Shown: one piece after another, positions 48,786 to 61,082 of the stretch
How positions within the stretch are numbered: the first letter of the stretch is position 1
Layout of the letters: each line of letters opens with the position of its first letter
Assembly: GCF_002285415.1 (NCBI RefSeq)
Contig: NZ_NSBU01000004.1
Span: forward strand, 908,501-972,500
Length of the DNA stretch: 64,000 bases
Direction: 5' to 3'
Source of the DNA: Actibacterium pelagium
GTDB lineage: Bacteria; Pseudomonadota; Alphaproteobacteria; Rhodobacterales; Rhodobacteraceae
Notes under the pieces: generated by a model
Databases searched by the model: none
The model's input: the letters and a program-made list of their open reading frames with translations, nothing else
Told to the model about the DNA's origin: nothing
Translations under genes and position numbers: made by a program

Positions 48786-49711
48786 AGCGCGGTCAGGATT
48801 GCACGTGCTTGGTCGCAATCCTCATCCATCTGCTTGATCAGAGCCTCCAGCCCGTTGAACTTCAGCTCTGGCCGCAGATAGTCGACCAACCCGACCGAGA
48901 TACGGGACCCGTAGAGGTCGGCAGAGAAGTCGAACAGGAAGGTTTCGCAATTGGGCACTTCGCCGTCGAACATCGGGCGGACCCCGATTGAGGACGCACC
49001 GTGGTAGTTGCCGGCATGGGGGCCGTCGAGAACCTCGACCAGAACGGCATAGACACCGAACCTCGGTTGATGCAGCCCGGCAAGAGAGATGTTGGCGGTT
49101 GGAAAGCCCAACTCGCGGCCGCGCTGTTCCCCTGTAATCACCTCGCCCTCGATACGGTGCCAGTGACCCAGCATCTCGGCTGCGTCACGCGGGCGGCCCT
49201 CGGTCAGCGCGTTGCGAATCTGGGTAGAGGACACGGTCAGGTCAGTGCGCTCCAGAAGTTGGGCGAGGGTCACGGCGAAACCGTATTTCTCGCCTAGATC
49301 GACAAGGTCCTGCGCCGAGCCGCTGCGCTTCGCCCCGAAGCAGAAATCGGCACCGACAACCACATGGGCCACGCCCAAAGCATCGACCAGAACCTGCTTT
49401 ACGAACTCGTCTGGCGTCAGCGAGGACAGATCACGGTTAAAGGGCATTTCATACAGTTGCGCGACGCCCAGCTTTTCCAGACGGTGCGCGCGAGCGTCAG
49501 AATTCATCAGGCGAAAGGCCGGGGCGTCGGGGGCAAAGAATTCACGCGGGTGGGGTTCGAAGGTCAGCACACCCAAAGGCGCGTTGCCCCAGTCACGGGC
49601 AATGTCCAGCACCGCCTGATGGCCCAGATGGACGCCGTCAAAATTGCCAATCGCGACGCTGGCGCCGCGATTTTCATCTGTCAGATCATTGATAGAGCTA
49701 TGGCGCTGCAT
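48782..49711 (-). CDS. ribF: Bifunctional riboflavin kinase / FAD synthetase
   Basis: Encodes 309 aa. The nucleotidyltransferase half has VAIGNFDGVHLGHQAVL, TFEPHPREFF and VVVGADFCFGAKRSG with SSTQIRNAL; the flavokinase half has GRELGFPTANISL and the GVYAVLVEV, SIGVRPMFD, ETFLFDFSADLYG core. It makes FMN and FAD from riboflavin. Followed by the ycgN-like gene. Confidence 0.95.
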   Translation of the reverse strand: MQRHSSINDLTDENRGASVAIGNFDGVHLGHQAVLDIARDWGNAPLGVLTFEPHPREFFAPDAPAFRLMNSDARAHRLEKLGVAQLYEMPFNRDLSSLTPDEFVKQVLVDALGVAHVVVGADFCFGAKRSGSAQDLVDLGEKYGFAVTLAQLLERTDLTVSSTQIRNALTEGRPRDAAEMLGHWHRIEGEVITGEQRGRELGFPTANISLAGLHQPRFGVYAVLVEVLDGPHAGNYHGASSIGVRPMFDGEVPNCETFLFDFSADLYGSRISVGLVDYLRPELKFNGLEALIKQMDEDCDQARAILTAL

Positions 49712-49739
49712 CGGTCCCCGGGGTGCGGGGCCAGCCCCG

Positions 49740-50186
49740 TCAGTCGAACTTGCGGCTTGGCGCCAGTACGACGGCCTCGCCTCTTAGAACAACCGTATCG
49801 CCCACGGCGCAGTGACAATCAAGTGTCACCCGGCGCTTGGCGTGGTTGATGTCGACGACTTTGACCTCGGCATAGACCACGTCACCGGGGCGTACGGGGG
49901 CCATGAAGGTCAGCGACTGCTTCATGTAGATGGTGCCGTGGCCGGGAAGCTGTTCGCCAATCACGGCAGAGATCAAGCCCGCGGTCAGCATGCCATGTGC
50001 GATGCGGCCTTCGAAGATCGTGTCGAGGGCGTAGTCATCATCAAGGTGTACCGGGTTCCGGTCGGTTGAGACTTCGGCGAACAGTTCGATGTCGCGGTCG
50101 GTCACCTCTTTGCGCAGGTAACGGAGCATCCCGATTTCGATATCTTCGATGCAAATTGTTCCGCGTGGCATGTTGTCCAACATCAT
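49740..50186 (-). CDS. MaoC-family enoyl-CoA hydratase
   Basis: Encodes 148 aa with GAGG 5 nt before the ATG. The hot-dog fold carries the catalytic pair in AEVSTDRNPVHLDDDYA and the IAHGMLTAGLISAVIGEQLPG segment, then YMKQSLTFMAPVRPGDVV. Such enzymes hydrate (R)-specific 2-enoyl-CoA. Spaced 28 nt upstream of ribF on the same strand. Confidence 0.9.
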   Translation of the reverse strand: MMLDNMPRGTICIEDIEIGMLRYLRKEVTDRDIELFAEVSTDRNPVHLDDDYALDTIFEGRIAHGMLTAGLISAVIGEQLPGHGTIYMKQSLTFMAPVRPGDVVYAEVKVVDINHAKRRVTLDCHCAVGDTVVLRGEAVVLAPSRKFD

Positions 50187-50307
50187 GACTTCCTCGATTC
50201 ATGTTGCGGTGCAGCATAAGATACTCCACAGCCATTTGCAAACGGGAAAGTAATAATAGTCCACCTGCCGCAAAAAAGTCGTAACTTTCTTGCGTGATGG
50301 ATTTGCC

Positions 50308-51180
50308 CTACCGAAGGAAGCCGATGCTGTAATTCGGCGATACTTTTTCTTGGGCGAGGTAGGTTTTCAGCTTTTCCGAATCTGGTTGATGCTTGGTGCC
50401 GGTGTCAGCAGCGGCTAGGCCGCCGGTGATGAAAAGGCTGTCCAGGTTTTCGCCCATAGCGCCCGAGATATCTGTGTGGGGGCCGTCGCCGATGCACAGG
50501 ATGTCCTCGTCGGCGATGTTGGCGAGTTCGGCCAGACGGCGGCGGGCAAGGTCATAGATCGGCGGGTGGGGCTTGCCAAAGTACAGGCTTTCACCGCCCA
50601 TTTCGGTATATAGGCGCGCCAGTGCACCAGCGCACCATTCGCGGTCTTCGCCCCGATCCACGACGATGTCGGGATTGGCGCAGAGCAGTTTCATGCCCTT
50701 CTGCTTGGCATAGAGAAAGGCGGGGCGGTTCACGTCCGGGTCTGCGTGCGGATCCATTGGACCGCAGCATACAATGCCTTCCGCTTGTTCCAGCGGAACG
50801 CGGGTGATTTCCACTGGGTTTTCGATGATTTGAATGGGCTCAAAGAAGCCCGCATCGCGTTCCTCTTCGCCCATGAAATAGACCTTGGAGCCGACCGCGC
50901 CCAAATACATGGCTGACCGCGCGCTGTCGCCAGAGGTGGCGATCGTGTCATAGGCATCGGCGGGAACTTTGAACTGCGCCAGTTGCTCTGCCACGCCCAG
51001 ACGCGGTTTCGGAGAGTTGGTCAGAAGCACCACGATCCCACCCTGACGGCGGTAGTCCTGCAAAGCGGCGACGGCCTCGGGGTAGGCGGTGATCCCATTG
51101 TGGACACAGCCCCAGAGGTCGACAAACAAGGCTTTATAGCGCGACGAAATTTCGGAAAGGGATGTGATAATCTGGGTCAT
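50308..51180 (-). CDS. HAD-superfamily hydrolase, TIGR01459-type
   Basis: Encodes 290 aa from the ATG at 51180 with GAGG 5 nt upstream. YKALFVDLWGCVHNGITAYPEAVAAL has the catalytic DLWG-type aspartate (the usual second aspartate is replaced by glycine, as in this subfamily), LLTNSPKPRLGV is motif II, and GKPHPPIYDLARRRL plus CIGDGPHTDISGA give motifs III-IV. Relatives are class IIA phosphatases of the NagD type. Substrate unknown. Confidence 0.85.
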   Translation of the reverse strand: MTQIITSLSEISSRYKALFVDLWGCVHNGITAYPEAVAALQDYRRQGGIVVLLTNSPKPRLGVAEQLAQFKVPADAYDTIATSGDSARSAMYLGAVGSKVYFMGEEERDAGFFEPIQIIENPVEITRVPLEQAEGIVCCGPMDPHADPDVNRPAFLYAKQKGMKLLCANPDIVVDRGEDREWCAGALARLYTEMGGESLYFGKPHPPIYDLARRRLAELANIADEDILCIGDGPHTDISGAMGENLDSLFITGGLAAADTGTKHQPDSEKLKTYLAQEKVSPNYSIGFLR

Positions 51181-51297
51181 GGTGGCCTCTGGGTCGGTCG
51201 TTGTCTTGGGGTACACCACGCTGCGCGTCAGCGGTAGGGGAAAAGCCCAAAGCTTTGATGCAGAATGCGTACAGAAGCTGTACGCACGATATTGCCG

Positions 51298-52227
51298 TCA
51301 GACAGTTTCCAGAATCTCTGCCACAAGGGACCGGAACCATCGGTGCGCCGGGTTGTGAGAGCTGCTTTTGTGCCACGTCATGCAGAGTTCGACCCGTGGC
51401 ACCTGCATCGGCGGGTGATAAAGCGACAACCCAAGGCGCGGGGCCAAATGGTTGGCAAGCTGGCTTGCCGTCAGAGCGACCAGATCGCTGCTTGAAACCG
51501 CAGAGAGGACACTGGACATGAACGGTAGGCTCATGGCCACGCGCCGCGAGCGCCCGGCTTTTTGTAGCGCAATGTCCCCCATCGTTTGCAGCCGACCTTC
51601 GGGAGAGAAGACGACATGCCCAAGGTCGCAATACAGATCCATCGGAATGACCTCGCCGGGGGTAATGCCTGCGCGCTCCAGACGCGGGTGATCCTTACGT
51701 GCTGTGACGACAAAGTCGGAATACAGAACGGTTTGCGACTCGATCCAGTCGGGATAGGTGGTGCGTGGGTTCAGCGAGATGTCGACATCAATCTCGCGCA
51801 GTTTTTCAAGATGGCCATCGGGCACCAAATCGACCAGTTGCACCTGCATGAAAGGGGCCTGTCGTGCCATCCGATCGGCCAGCCGGGGCATCAGGATTTC
51901 CGCGAAGAAATCGGTGCCGGACAGTTTGAAACTGTCTCGCGCGCGGCTGGGGTCGAAGGTTTTCTCTTTCGATAGCGTGCTGGCGATGTCTTCCAGCAAA
52001 CAGCGCAGAGGCACCTGCAGTCCCCGGGCATAGTCGGTCGGCACAATGCCCTGACCCTCGCGTATGAACAACGGGTCATCCAGACTGAGACGCAACCGCC
52101 CAAGCGCGGCGGATACGGCGGGTTGGGTAAGGCCAAGCCGCTCTGAGGCTTTGGTGGTGGAACGCAGCTCTAACAGCGCGTCGAGGACCCTGAGAAGATT
52201 CAGGTCGAGGCTTAATAAATTAATCAT
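51298..52227 (-). CDS. LysR-family transcriptional regulator
   Basis: Encodes 309 aa from the ATG at 52227 (MINLLSLDLNLLRVLDALL). The winged helix ELRSTTKASERLGLTQPAVSAALGRLRLSLDDPLFIREGQGIVPT is followed by the effector-binding domain (DSFKLSGTDFFAEILMPRLADRM). NodD/LinR-like in build. It is divergent from a cupin gene across an 89-nt AT-rich gap, so it probably controls that gene and itself. Confidence 0.92.
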   Translation of the reverse strand: MINLLSLDLNLLRVLDALLELRSTTKASERLGLTQPAVSAALGRLRLSLDDPLFIREGQGIVPTDYARGLQVPLRCLLEDIASTLSKEKTFDPSRARDSFKLSGTDFFAEILMPRLADRMARQAPFMQVQLVDLVPDGHLEKLREIDVDISLNPRTTYPDWIESQTVLYSDFVVTARKDHPRLERAGITPGEVIPMDLYCDLGHVVFSPEGRLQTMGDIALQKAGRSRRVAMSLPFMSSVLSAVSSSDLVALTASQLANHLAPRLGLSLYHPPMQVPRVELCMTWHKSSSHNPAHRWFRSLVAEILETV

Positions 52228-52316
52228 GCTTATACATATCATACAATTTACAAATTTTGAGAATGAAATTGGTTGGGCCACACTCTTTCAAAGAGCGACA
52301 TTTGAAGGAGTTAAAC

Positions 52317-52754
52317 ATGTCGGGGCGCACCAAGGCAGAACTTGAGAATGTGACTTATGCCTGCCATCTGCGCGGATCAGAAACCGGCGGCAGTATAGGG
52401 ATCTTCGAAAGCACCGACGCCCCCGGTTATGGCCCACCCCGGCACATTCACCATGATGCGGACGAAACGTTCTTCATCCTGTCGGGTGAGGTCGACTTCC
52501 TGTGCGATGGGCAAGTCGTGGAGCGCAGCGTGGGTCAAACGCTTTTCGTACCGCGCGGGACAGAGCATTGCTTTCGGGTCAAAGGCGAATACCCGGCGCG
52601 CCTGCTGACAATCATGACACCCGGTGGCTTTGAAGAGTTTTTCGATGCGTTCAAAGCCAAGGGTTTGGAGCTGCCAAGGGATATGGAGCAGATCGCGAAA
52701 ATCGCCTTGGAATTTCACTGTGAGTTTACAGGGCCGCCGATGGAAGCGGCATAA
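52317..52754 (+). CDS. Cupin-domain protein
   Basis: Encodes 145 aa with GGAG 6 nt before the ATG. PGYGPPRHIHHDADETFFILSGEVDFLCDG gives the first cupin motif with three histidines and a glutamate, and VPRGTEHCFRVKG gives the second. It could bind a metal and act as a small dioxygenase or isomerase, or as a sensor. Divergent from a LysR gene and 14 nt upstream of a membrane protein gene. Confidence 0.85.
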   Translation: MSGRTKAELENVTYACHLRGSETGGSIGIFESTDAPGYGPPRHIHHDADETFFILSGEVDFLCDGQVVERSVGQTLFVPRGTEHCFRVKGEYPARLLTIMTPGGFEEFFDAFKAKGLELPRDMEQIAKIALEFHCEFTGPPMEAA

Positions 52755-52768
52755 AAAGGGAGAAGGAA

Positions 52769-53140
52769 ATGAAGGGAATCGCGTTTTTGTTTTTCTTGGT
52801 GGCAGCGCTTTGCGTCACCATTGGCATGGCCTGGGGAATTCAGATGTCTGCCTCGGGTAACCACACCCTGTCGGCGGCGCATGCGCATTTGAATCTGATC
52901 GGCTGGGTCACGATGGGATTGTTCGGGGTGTACTACCATGTGGTTCCCGATGCCGCCGGGAAGATGTTGGCCAAGGTGCACTTTGGTGTGGCAGTGGCCG
53001 GTGTGGTCATCATCACGCCGGGGATTGTACAGGCCGTCACCGAGAGGGGAGAGACACTGGCCAAGGTCGGCTCGCTTCTGACTTTGGTGTCGATGCTGAT
53101 CTTCCTGTTCACGGTCGTGACCAACCGGGTCAAGGCGTAG
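52769..53140 (+). CDS. Four-helix membrane protein resembling the haem-copper oxidase subunit I N terminus
   Basis: Encodes 123 aa, mostly four membrane segments. The second carries AHAHLNLIGWVTMGLFGVYYHVVP, whose histidine pattern resembles helix II of cbb3/NO-reductase-type catalytic subunits, but the rest of such a subunit is absent. The first helix begins MKGIAFLFFLVAALCVTIGM. It may bind one haem or simply share ancestry. Co-transcribed with the cupin gene. Confidence 0.6.
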   Translation: MKGIAFLFFLVAALCVTIGMAWGIQMSASGNHTLSAAHAHLNLIGWVTMGLFGVYYHVVPDAAGKMLAKVHFGVAVAGVVIITPGIVQAVTERGETLAKVGSLLTLVSMLIFLFTVVTNRVKA

Positions 53141-53177
53141 GGTTCGGGGTGCCTAAGACGACATGACTCCGAAAAAG

Positions 53178-53207
53178 AAAAAACGCCGCGCGATCTCTCG
53201 CGCGGCG
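53178..53207 (-). terminator. Intrinsic terminator of the pyrophosphatase gene
   Basis: CGCCGCGCGA and TCGCGCGGCG form a 10-bp stem with a 4-nt loop. Leftward a run of six T follows. Confidence 0.9.
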
Positions 53208-53229
53208 CTTTGTTTGTGACCGGTACGGA

Positions 53230-54150
53230 TCAGACCTTCAGGTTCGGAATGATCTGCTTTTTACGGCTGACAACGCCGGGCAGCACAACGGTGTCGCCCT
53301 CGGCAGTGACGTCAAAGGACTTGGCCGCAACGTCTTTGACCAGATCGTTGGGAACCAGCAGGGTCGATTCTTCGTTCAGGATGTCGACGACGAACAGCAG
53401 GACCTGATCAACACCGTCTTCAGCGGCAACGGTGGTCATGGCCTCCATCAGGCTGGCCTTGCGGTCCAGAACGGTCGCGGGCGAGGTGGTTTCCAGAACC
53501 GAGACGCGGAACTTGGTGTCGCCAACGCCGTACTCTTTCGAATCCATGCGCAGCAGTTCGGCATCCGAAAACGCGCTGACGTCGGATTTCGCAGCAAACA
53601 TTTCGGCGGCATAGGCCGGGATGTCGATGCCCAGATTGGCGGCCAGCGTTTCGGCCACGGCGCGATCGTGTGCGGTGGTGGTCGGCGAGCGGAATTCCAG
53701 TGTGTCGGACAGGATGCAGGACAAGGCCGCGCCCTTGATCGCTTCGGGCATCTTGGCGATGTCGGCGCCCATCAGGTCAACCATGATGGTGGCGGTGCAG
53801 GCCAGTGGACGGATGGTGATGTCGATCGGGCCTTTGGTTTCCAGACCGCCGACCAGCTTGTGGTGGTCGATGATGGCCTGAATGTCAGCGTCGTTGATAT
53901 TGTCGGGCAGTTCTGCCGGGTTGTTGGTGTCGACGATGACGACGGGCTCATCCGCGGCAACGCCGTCGATGATTTCCGGCTTATCGAGGTTCCAGCGCTC
54001 TAGCATGAAAGCGGCTTCGGTGTTGGGCTCTCCCAGAAGCTTGGCTTCTGCCGGGGTGCCTTTGATTTCCGACAGGTACCACGCCCAGATCAGGGGCGAG
54101 CCGGTAGAATCGGTGTCAGGGGATTTGTGGCCGAAAACTTTGATGCTCAT
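53230..54150 (-). CDS. ppaC: Manganese-dependent (family II) inorganic pyrophosphatase
   Basis: Encodes 306 aa from the ATG at 54150. FGHKSPDTDSTGSPLIWAWY (DHH-type metal ligands), VIVDTNNPAELP, IIDHHKLVGG and CTATIMVDLM are the family II pyrophosphatase motifs, and the C-terminal DHHA2 domain ends SRKKQIIPNLKV with the substrate-binding SRKKQ. It hydrolyses pyrophosphate to drive biosynthesis. No CBS regulatory domain is inserted. Confidence 0.94.
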   Translation of the reverse strand: MSIKVFGHKSPDTDSTGSPLIWAWYLSEIKGTPAEAKLLGEPNTEAAFMLERWNLDKPEIIDGVAADEPVVIVDTNNPAELPDNINDADIQAIIDHHKLVGGLETKGPIDITIRPLACTATIMVDLMGADIAKMPEAIKGAALSCILSDTLEFRSPTTTAHDRAVAETLAANLGIDIPAYAAEMFAAKSDVSAFSDAELLRMDSKEYGVGDTKFRVSVLETTSPATVLDRKASLMEAMTTVAAEDGVDQVLLFVVDILNEESTLLVPNDLVKDVAAKSFDVTAEGDTVVLPGVVSRKKQIIPNLKV

Positions 54151-54231
54151 GGCGGTCATGTCCGTGTTTAAATAGGGTCGGCGGCCTTATAGGGCTGTGT
54201 AGAACCCTTGTCACGTCATGAGCGGTTGGAT

Positions 54232-55230
54232 TCAGTCAAACGCGACATTCAGGCGCGTTATCGTGAAGCCTGCGTCCTGTAACAGCGGCAGAACGCCGGT
54301 TTCACCAAACAGGTGCAGCGCGCCAACGGCCACCAATGTCGGGCGGTCCGAAACGGCCTCTAGAATCGCGGGGGCCCATGCGGTGTTGCGATCATGAAGC
54401 AGCTTTTGTTCCATCTCCGCCAGTTCGACCAGAACCTCGTCGGCGCGGTCGCCTGCAGTGCGGCGGACCTTGTCCAGCGTGTATTCCCAGATCAGGCCGG
54501 TCTGCTGGCGGAAGTAAAGCTCTCCGGCGGTTAGGTCGGTGTCGAGGTCCAGCATGCCCAGTTCCATCCCCTTGCGCAGATCCTTGACCTGTTCGTCCAG
54601 CGACTCCGAGGCCAAGAGGGTCAGTAAACCATCAACCATATCCAGCGAGGTCACGGGCAGGTCCTTGTCGGCAAACAGCGCCTCTATCTGGCGGTCGAGC
54701 CCGGGTTTCTTGGCGCTGATCTGGGCCATGGCACAGGGCGGGATGGCCAGAGTCAGGGCCAAGAACCACGGCTGGTATTTCGCTGCGACGAAGGGCGGCA
54801 GGCCCCTATCCTGCGCAGCAGCCGAAAGTTCTTTCCATTCCTCAGGCGTGAGCCGGTCGATCAGGGTCGGGCCCTCGGTGATGAAGGCATAGCTTGGATC
54901 GGTTGCCAGCAGGGTTTCAAAGGCAGACTGTGTGTCGCGGTTGGCTTCGACCAGCAGTTGGTCCACGTCGGGAAGGATGCGCGATACCTGCTCGACCAGC
55001 GGGGCGGTGCGGCTGTCTGGTAGGTGATAGGTGCCGATGACATACGAGGTCAGGCTGCCTTTTTGTACACGCCAGAATATGCCTTCAGAAAAGGGTTCTT
55101 CCGCCGCAGCCTGTATCAGCTTGGCCTGATGGGCTTCGGGCAGATCGTCAAACGGGGTGACGCGCGGACATTCTGCAAAGGCCGGGCTGCACAGTGTAAT
55201 AAGGCTGAAAACAAGGGGTAAAAGCTTCAC
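54232..55230 (-). CDS. TraB/GumN-family protein, secreted
   Basis: Encodes 332 aa from a GTG at 55230 (signal peptide KLLPLVFSLITLCSPAFA-ECPR). IFWRVQKGSLTSYVIGTYHLPDSR has the GTxH motif, VDQLLVEAN follows, and a late LVAVGALHLFGETGVLPLLQDAGF carries the GxxH pair, so the metal-site residues of this family are present. Periplasmic; some relatives are proposed metallopeptidases. The longer frame from 55341 has no family likeness. Confidence 0.82.
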   Translation of the reverse strand: MKLLPLVFSLITLCSPAFAECPRVTPFDDLPEAHQAKLIQAAAEEPFSEGIFWRVQKGSLTSYVIGTYHLPDSRTAPLVEQVSRILPDVDQLLVEANRDTQSAFETLLATDPSYAFITEGPTLIDRLTPEEWKELSAAAQDRGLPPFVAAKYQPWFLALTLAIPPCAMAQISAKKPGLDRQIEALFADKDLPVTSLDMVDGLLTLLASESLDEQVKDLRKGMELGMLDLDTDLTAGELYFRQQTGLIWEYTLDKVRRTAGDRADEVLVELAEMEQKLLHDRNTAWAPAILEAVSDRPTLVAVGALHLFGETGVLPLLQDAGFTITRLNVAFD

Positions 55231-55345
55231 GGTCGCGGGGCTTTCCTTGGGGCGGTGGATCAATTGTGGGCCAGTGGAAGTGCTGGGCGCGGACTTGTCA
55301 ATCCATGCGAGCCGGCGGCTGGTCAAAGAAAATTGCCCCAACTTG

Positions 55346-55374
55346 TTGACTCCTCATTTCGATTTGCCTACCTC
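55346..55374 (+). promoter_or_regulatory. Candidate promoter of groES-groEL
   Basis: TTGACT, a 17-nt spacer and TACCTC lie just upstream of the CIRCE element. The -10 is a weak match to the vegetative consensus; a heat-shock sigma factor could use it instead. Confidence 0.4.
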
Positions 55375-55381
55375 TTCGCCG

Positions 55382-55408
55382 TTAGCACTCGAAGGAGGTG
55401 AGTGCTAA
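55382..55408. promoter_or_regulatory. CIRCE operator (HrcA binding site)
   Basis: TTAGCACTC, 9 nt, GAGTGCTAA: a perfect match to the CIRCE consensus. HrcA bound here represses groES-groEL until heat stress. The 9-nt spacer happens to be GAAGGAGGT, itself a Shine-Dalgarno-like string. hrcA is not in the window. Confidence 0.95.
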
Positions 55409-55442
55409 TAAGAGGACAACTTCAACGCAGGAGCGTTTCAAA

Positions 55443-55730
55443 ATGGCATTTACTCCGCTGCACGACCGAGTTCTGGTCGAACGCGTCGAAAGCGAAGAAA
55501 AGACCGCTGGTGGTCTGATCATTCCCGAAGCTGCAAAAGAAAAGCCGGCTGAAGGCCTGGTTGTGGCTGTAGGCGCAGGCGCGAAAGACGAAGATGGCGA
55601 TCGTATCTCCATGGACGTCAAAGAAGGCGACAAGATCCTGTTCGGCAAATGGTCGGGCACCGAGGTCACCATCGACGGCAAAGAACTGCTGATCATGAAA
55701 GAGTCCGACATCATGGGCATCCTGTCCTAA
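55443..55730 (+). CDS. groES: Co-chaperonin GroES
   Basis: Encodes 95 aa from the ATG at 55443 (AGGAG 9 nt upstream); an in-frame GTG at 55398 inside CIRCE has no usable SD spacing. [36 protein letters not shown] carries the mobile loop that contacts GroEL. It caps the GroEL chamber. First gene of the operon under CIRCE control. Confidence 0.98.
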   Translation: MAFTPLHDRVLVERVESEEKTAGGLIIPEAAKEKPAEGLVVAVGAGAKDEDGDRISMDVKEGDKILFGKWSGTEVTIDGKELLIMKESDIMGILS

Positions 55731-55768
55731 GTCGTCGACCAAGAATTAAAAGAATTTCAGGAGCATAA

Positions 55769-57412
<1,644 letters not shown>

Positions 57413-57437
57413 GCCAGCCCGGCACAGTCAGAATAAG

Positions 57438-57465
57438 AAAGGCCCGCCAATCGGCGGGCCTTTTT
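57438..57465 (+). terminator. Intrinsic terminator of groES-groEL
   Basis: GGCCCGCC and GGCGGGCC form an 8-bp stem with a 4-nt loop, flanked by AAA and a run of five T. Confidence 0.92.
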
Positions 57466-57512
57466 CTGTTGTTCAAAGGCGAACCCGGCACGGAAGTCCG
57501 GCGTTAGGGAGC

Positions 57513-58208
57513 TTACAGGTTTGCCAGTTCGTCCTGAATCGCCAATGCGGCGGCACGCGGGTTGGGCGCGGTCCAGACGGGGCGGCCAACTACGATATGA
57601 TCGGCGCCGTCCTTGATGGCGCTGGACGGGGTGGCCACGCGTTTCTGATCGCCAAGGGCTGCGCCGGTTGGGCGGACACCGGGGGTAACGATCAGCTTGC
57701 CGTCGGCCTCGGGCAGGGCGCGGATCAAGGCGGCCTCTTGCGGGCTGCAGATGATGCCGTCAGCGCCTGCGGTAAAGGCGTTGCCGGCCCGTTCCTGCAC
57801 CAGATCGGTGATATTACCTTCTTTGATCAGCGCGCCGTCCAGATCATCGCGATCCAGCGAGGTCAGGATGGTGACGCCAAGGATCTTCAGATCCTTGCCA
57901 GCTGCGCCCTCTTTCGCGGCTTTCACCACATAGGGGTCGCCGTGGACGGTCAGGAAATCCAGATCGAATTGGGCCAGGCCGCGGACGGCCTTTTCGACAG
58001 TAGCCCCGATGTCAAAAAGTTTCATATCAAGGAAGATGCGCTTGCCGTGTTCCTGCTTCAGTTCGTTGGCCAGGGCAAGGCCCCCGCCGGTCAGCATGCC
58101 AAGCCCGATCTTGTAGAAAGACACGGCATCGCCGATCTTCTCGGCCAGTTGCAGGCCCTCGAGTGCGTTCGGCACATCAAGGGCGACGATCAGGCGGTCA
58201 TCGGACAT
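57513..58208 (-). CDS. pyrF: Orotidine 5'-phosphate decarboxylase
   Basis: Encodes 231 aa from the ATG at 58208. [44 protein letters not shown] with the catalytic DxKxxD set, VTPGVRP and the [22 protein letters not shown] end are those of PyrF. It makes UMP in the last step of pyrimidine synthesis. Divergent from clpB. Confidence 0.96.
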   Translation of the reverse strand: MSDDRLIVALDVPNALEGLQLAEKIGDAVSFYKIGLGMLTGGGLALANELKQEHGKRIFLDMKLFDIGATVEKAVRGLAQFDLDFLTVHGDPYVVKAAKEGAAGKDLKILGVTILTSLDRDDLDGALIKEGNITDLVQERAGNAFTAGADGIICSPQEAALIRALPEADGKLIVTPGVRPTGAALGDQKRVATPSSAIKDGADHIVVGRPVWTAPNPRAAALAIQDELANL

Positions 58209-58279
58209 CGGTGGGCTCCTGTTTTCATGGGGTCCTGCGGGGATTAATCTGTTGTGTGAAAAATCGCAATGGGGATGGT

Positions 58280-58308
58280 CTTGAACCTGCGCACCTGACC
58301 AACCACAT
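58280..58308 (+). promoter_or_regulatory. Possible heat-shock promoter of clpB
   Basis: CTTGAA matches the -35 of RpoH-type promoters. A following CC-rich stretch ending ACAT lies about the right distance away but is a poor -10. It lies 100 nt before the clpB start. Confidence 0.25.
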
Positions 58309-58384
58309 GGAGTGTAAGGCCCAATATTGGCGTGCCGCAAAGCGGGCGCCGGAACCCCGGGCGCTTATGGAAGGAGAGACGCCG

Positions 58385-60997
<2,613 letters not shown>

Positions 60998-61002
60998 TTA
61001 TG

Positions 61003-61028
61003 AAAACCCCGCCACATGGCGGGGTTTT
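61003..61028 (+). terminator. Intrinsic terminator of clpB
   Basis: AAAACCCCGCCA and TGGCGGGGTTTT form a perfect 12-bp stem with a 2-3 nt tip and a short T tail. Confidence 0.9.
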
Positions 61029-61082
61029 CAATTGCCCCTCTCGGTCAAATCCGTTCTTGTTTTAGAAAACAGGAGAGAGTCG

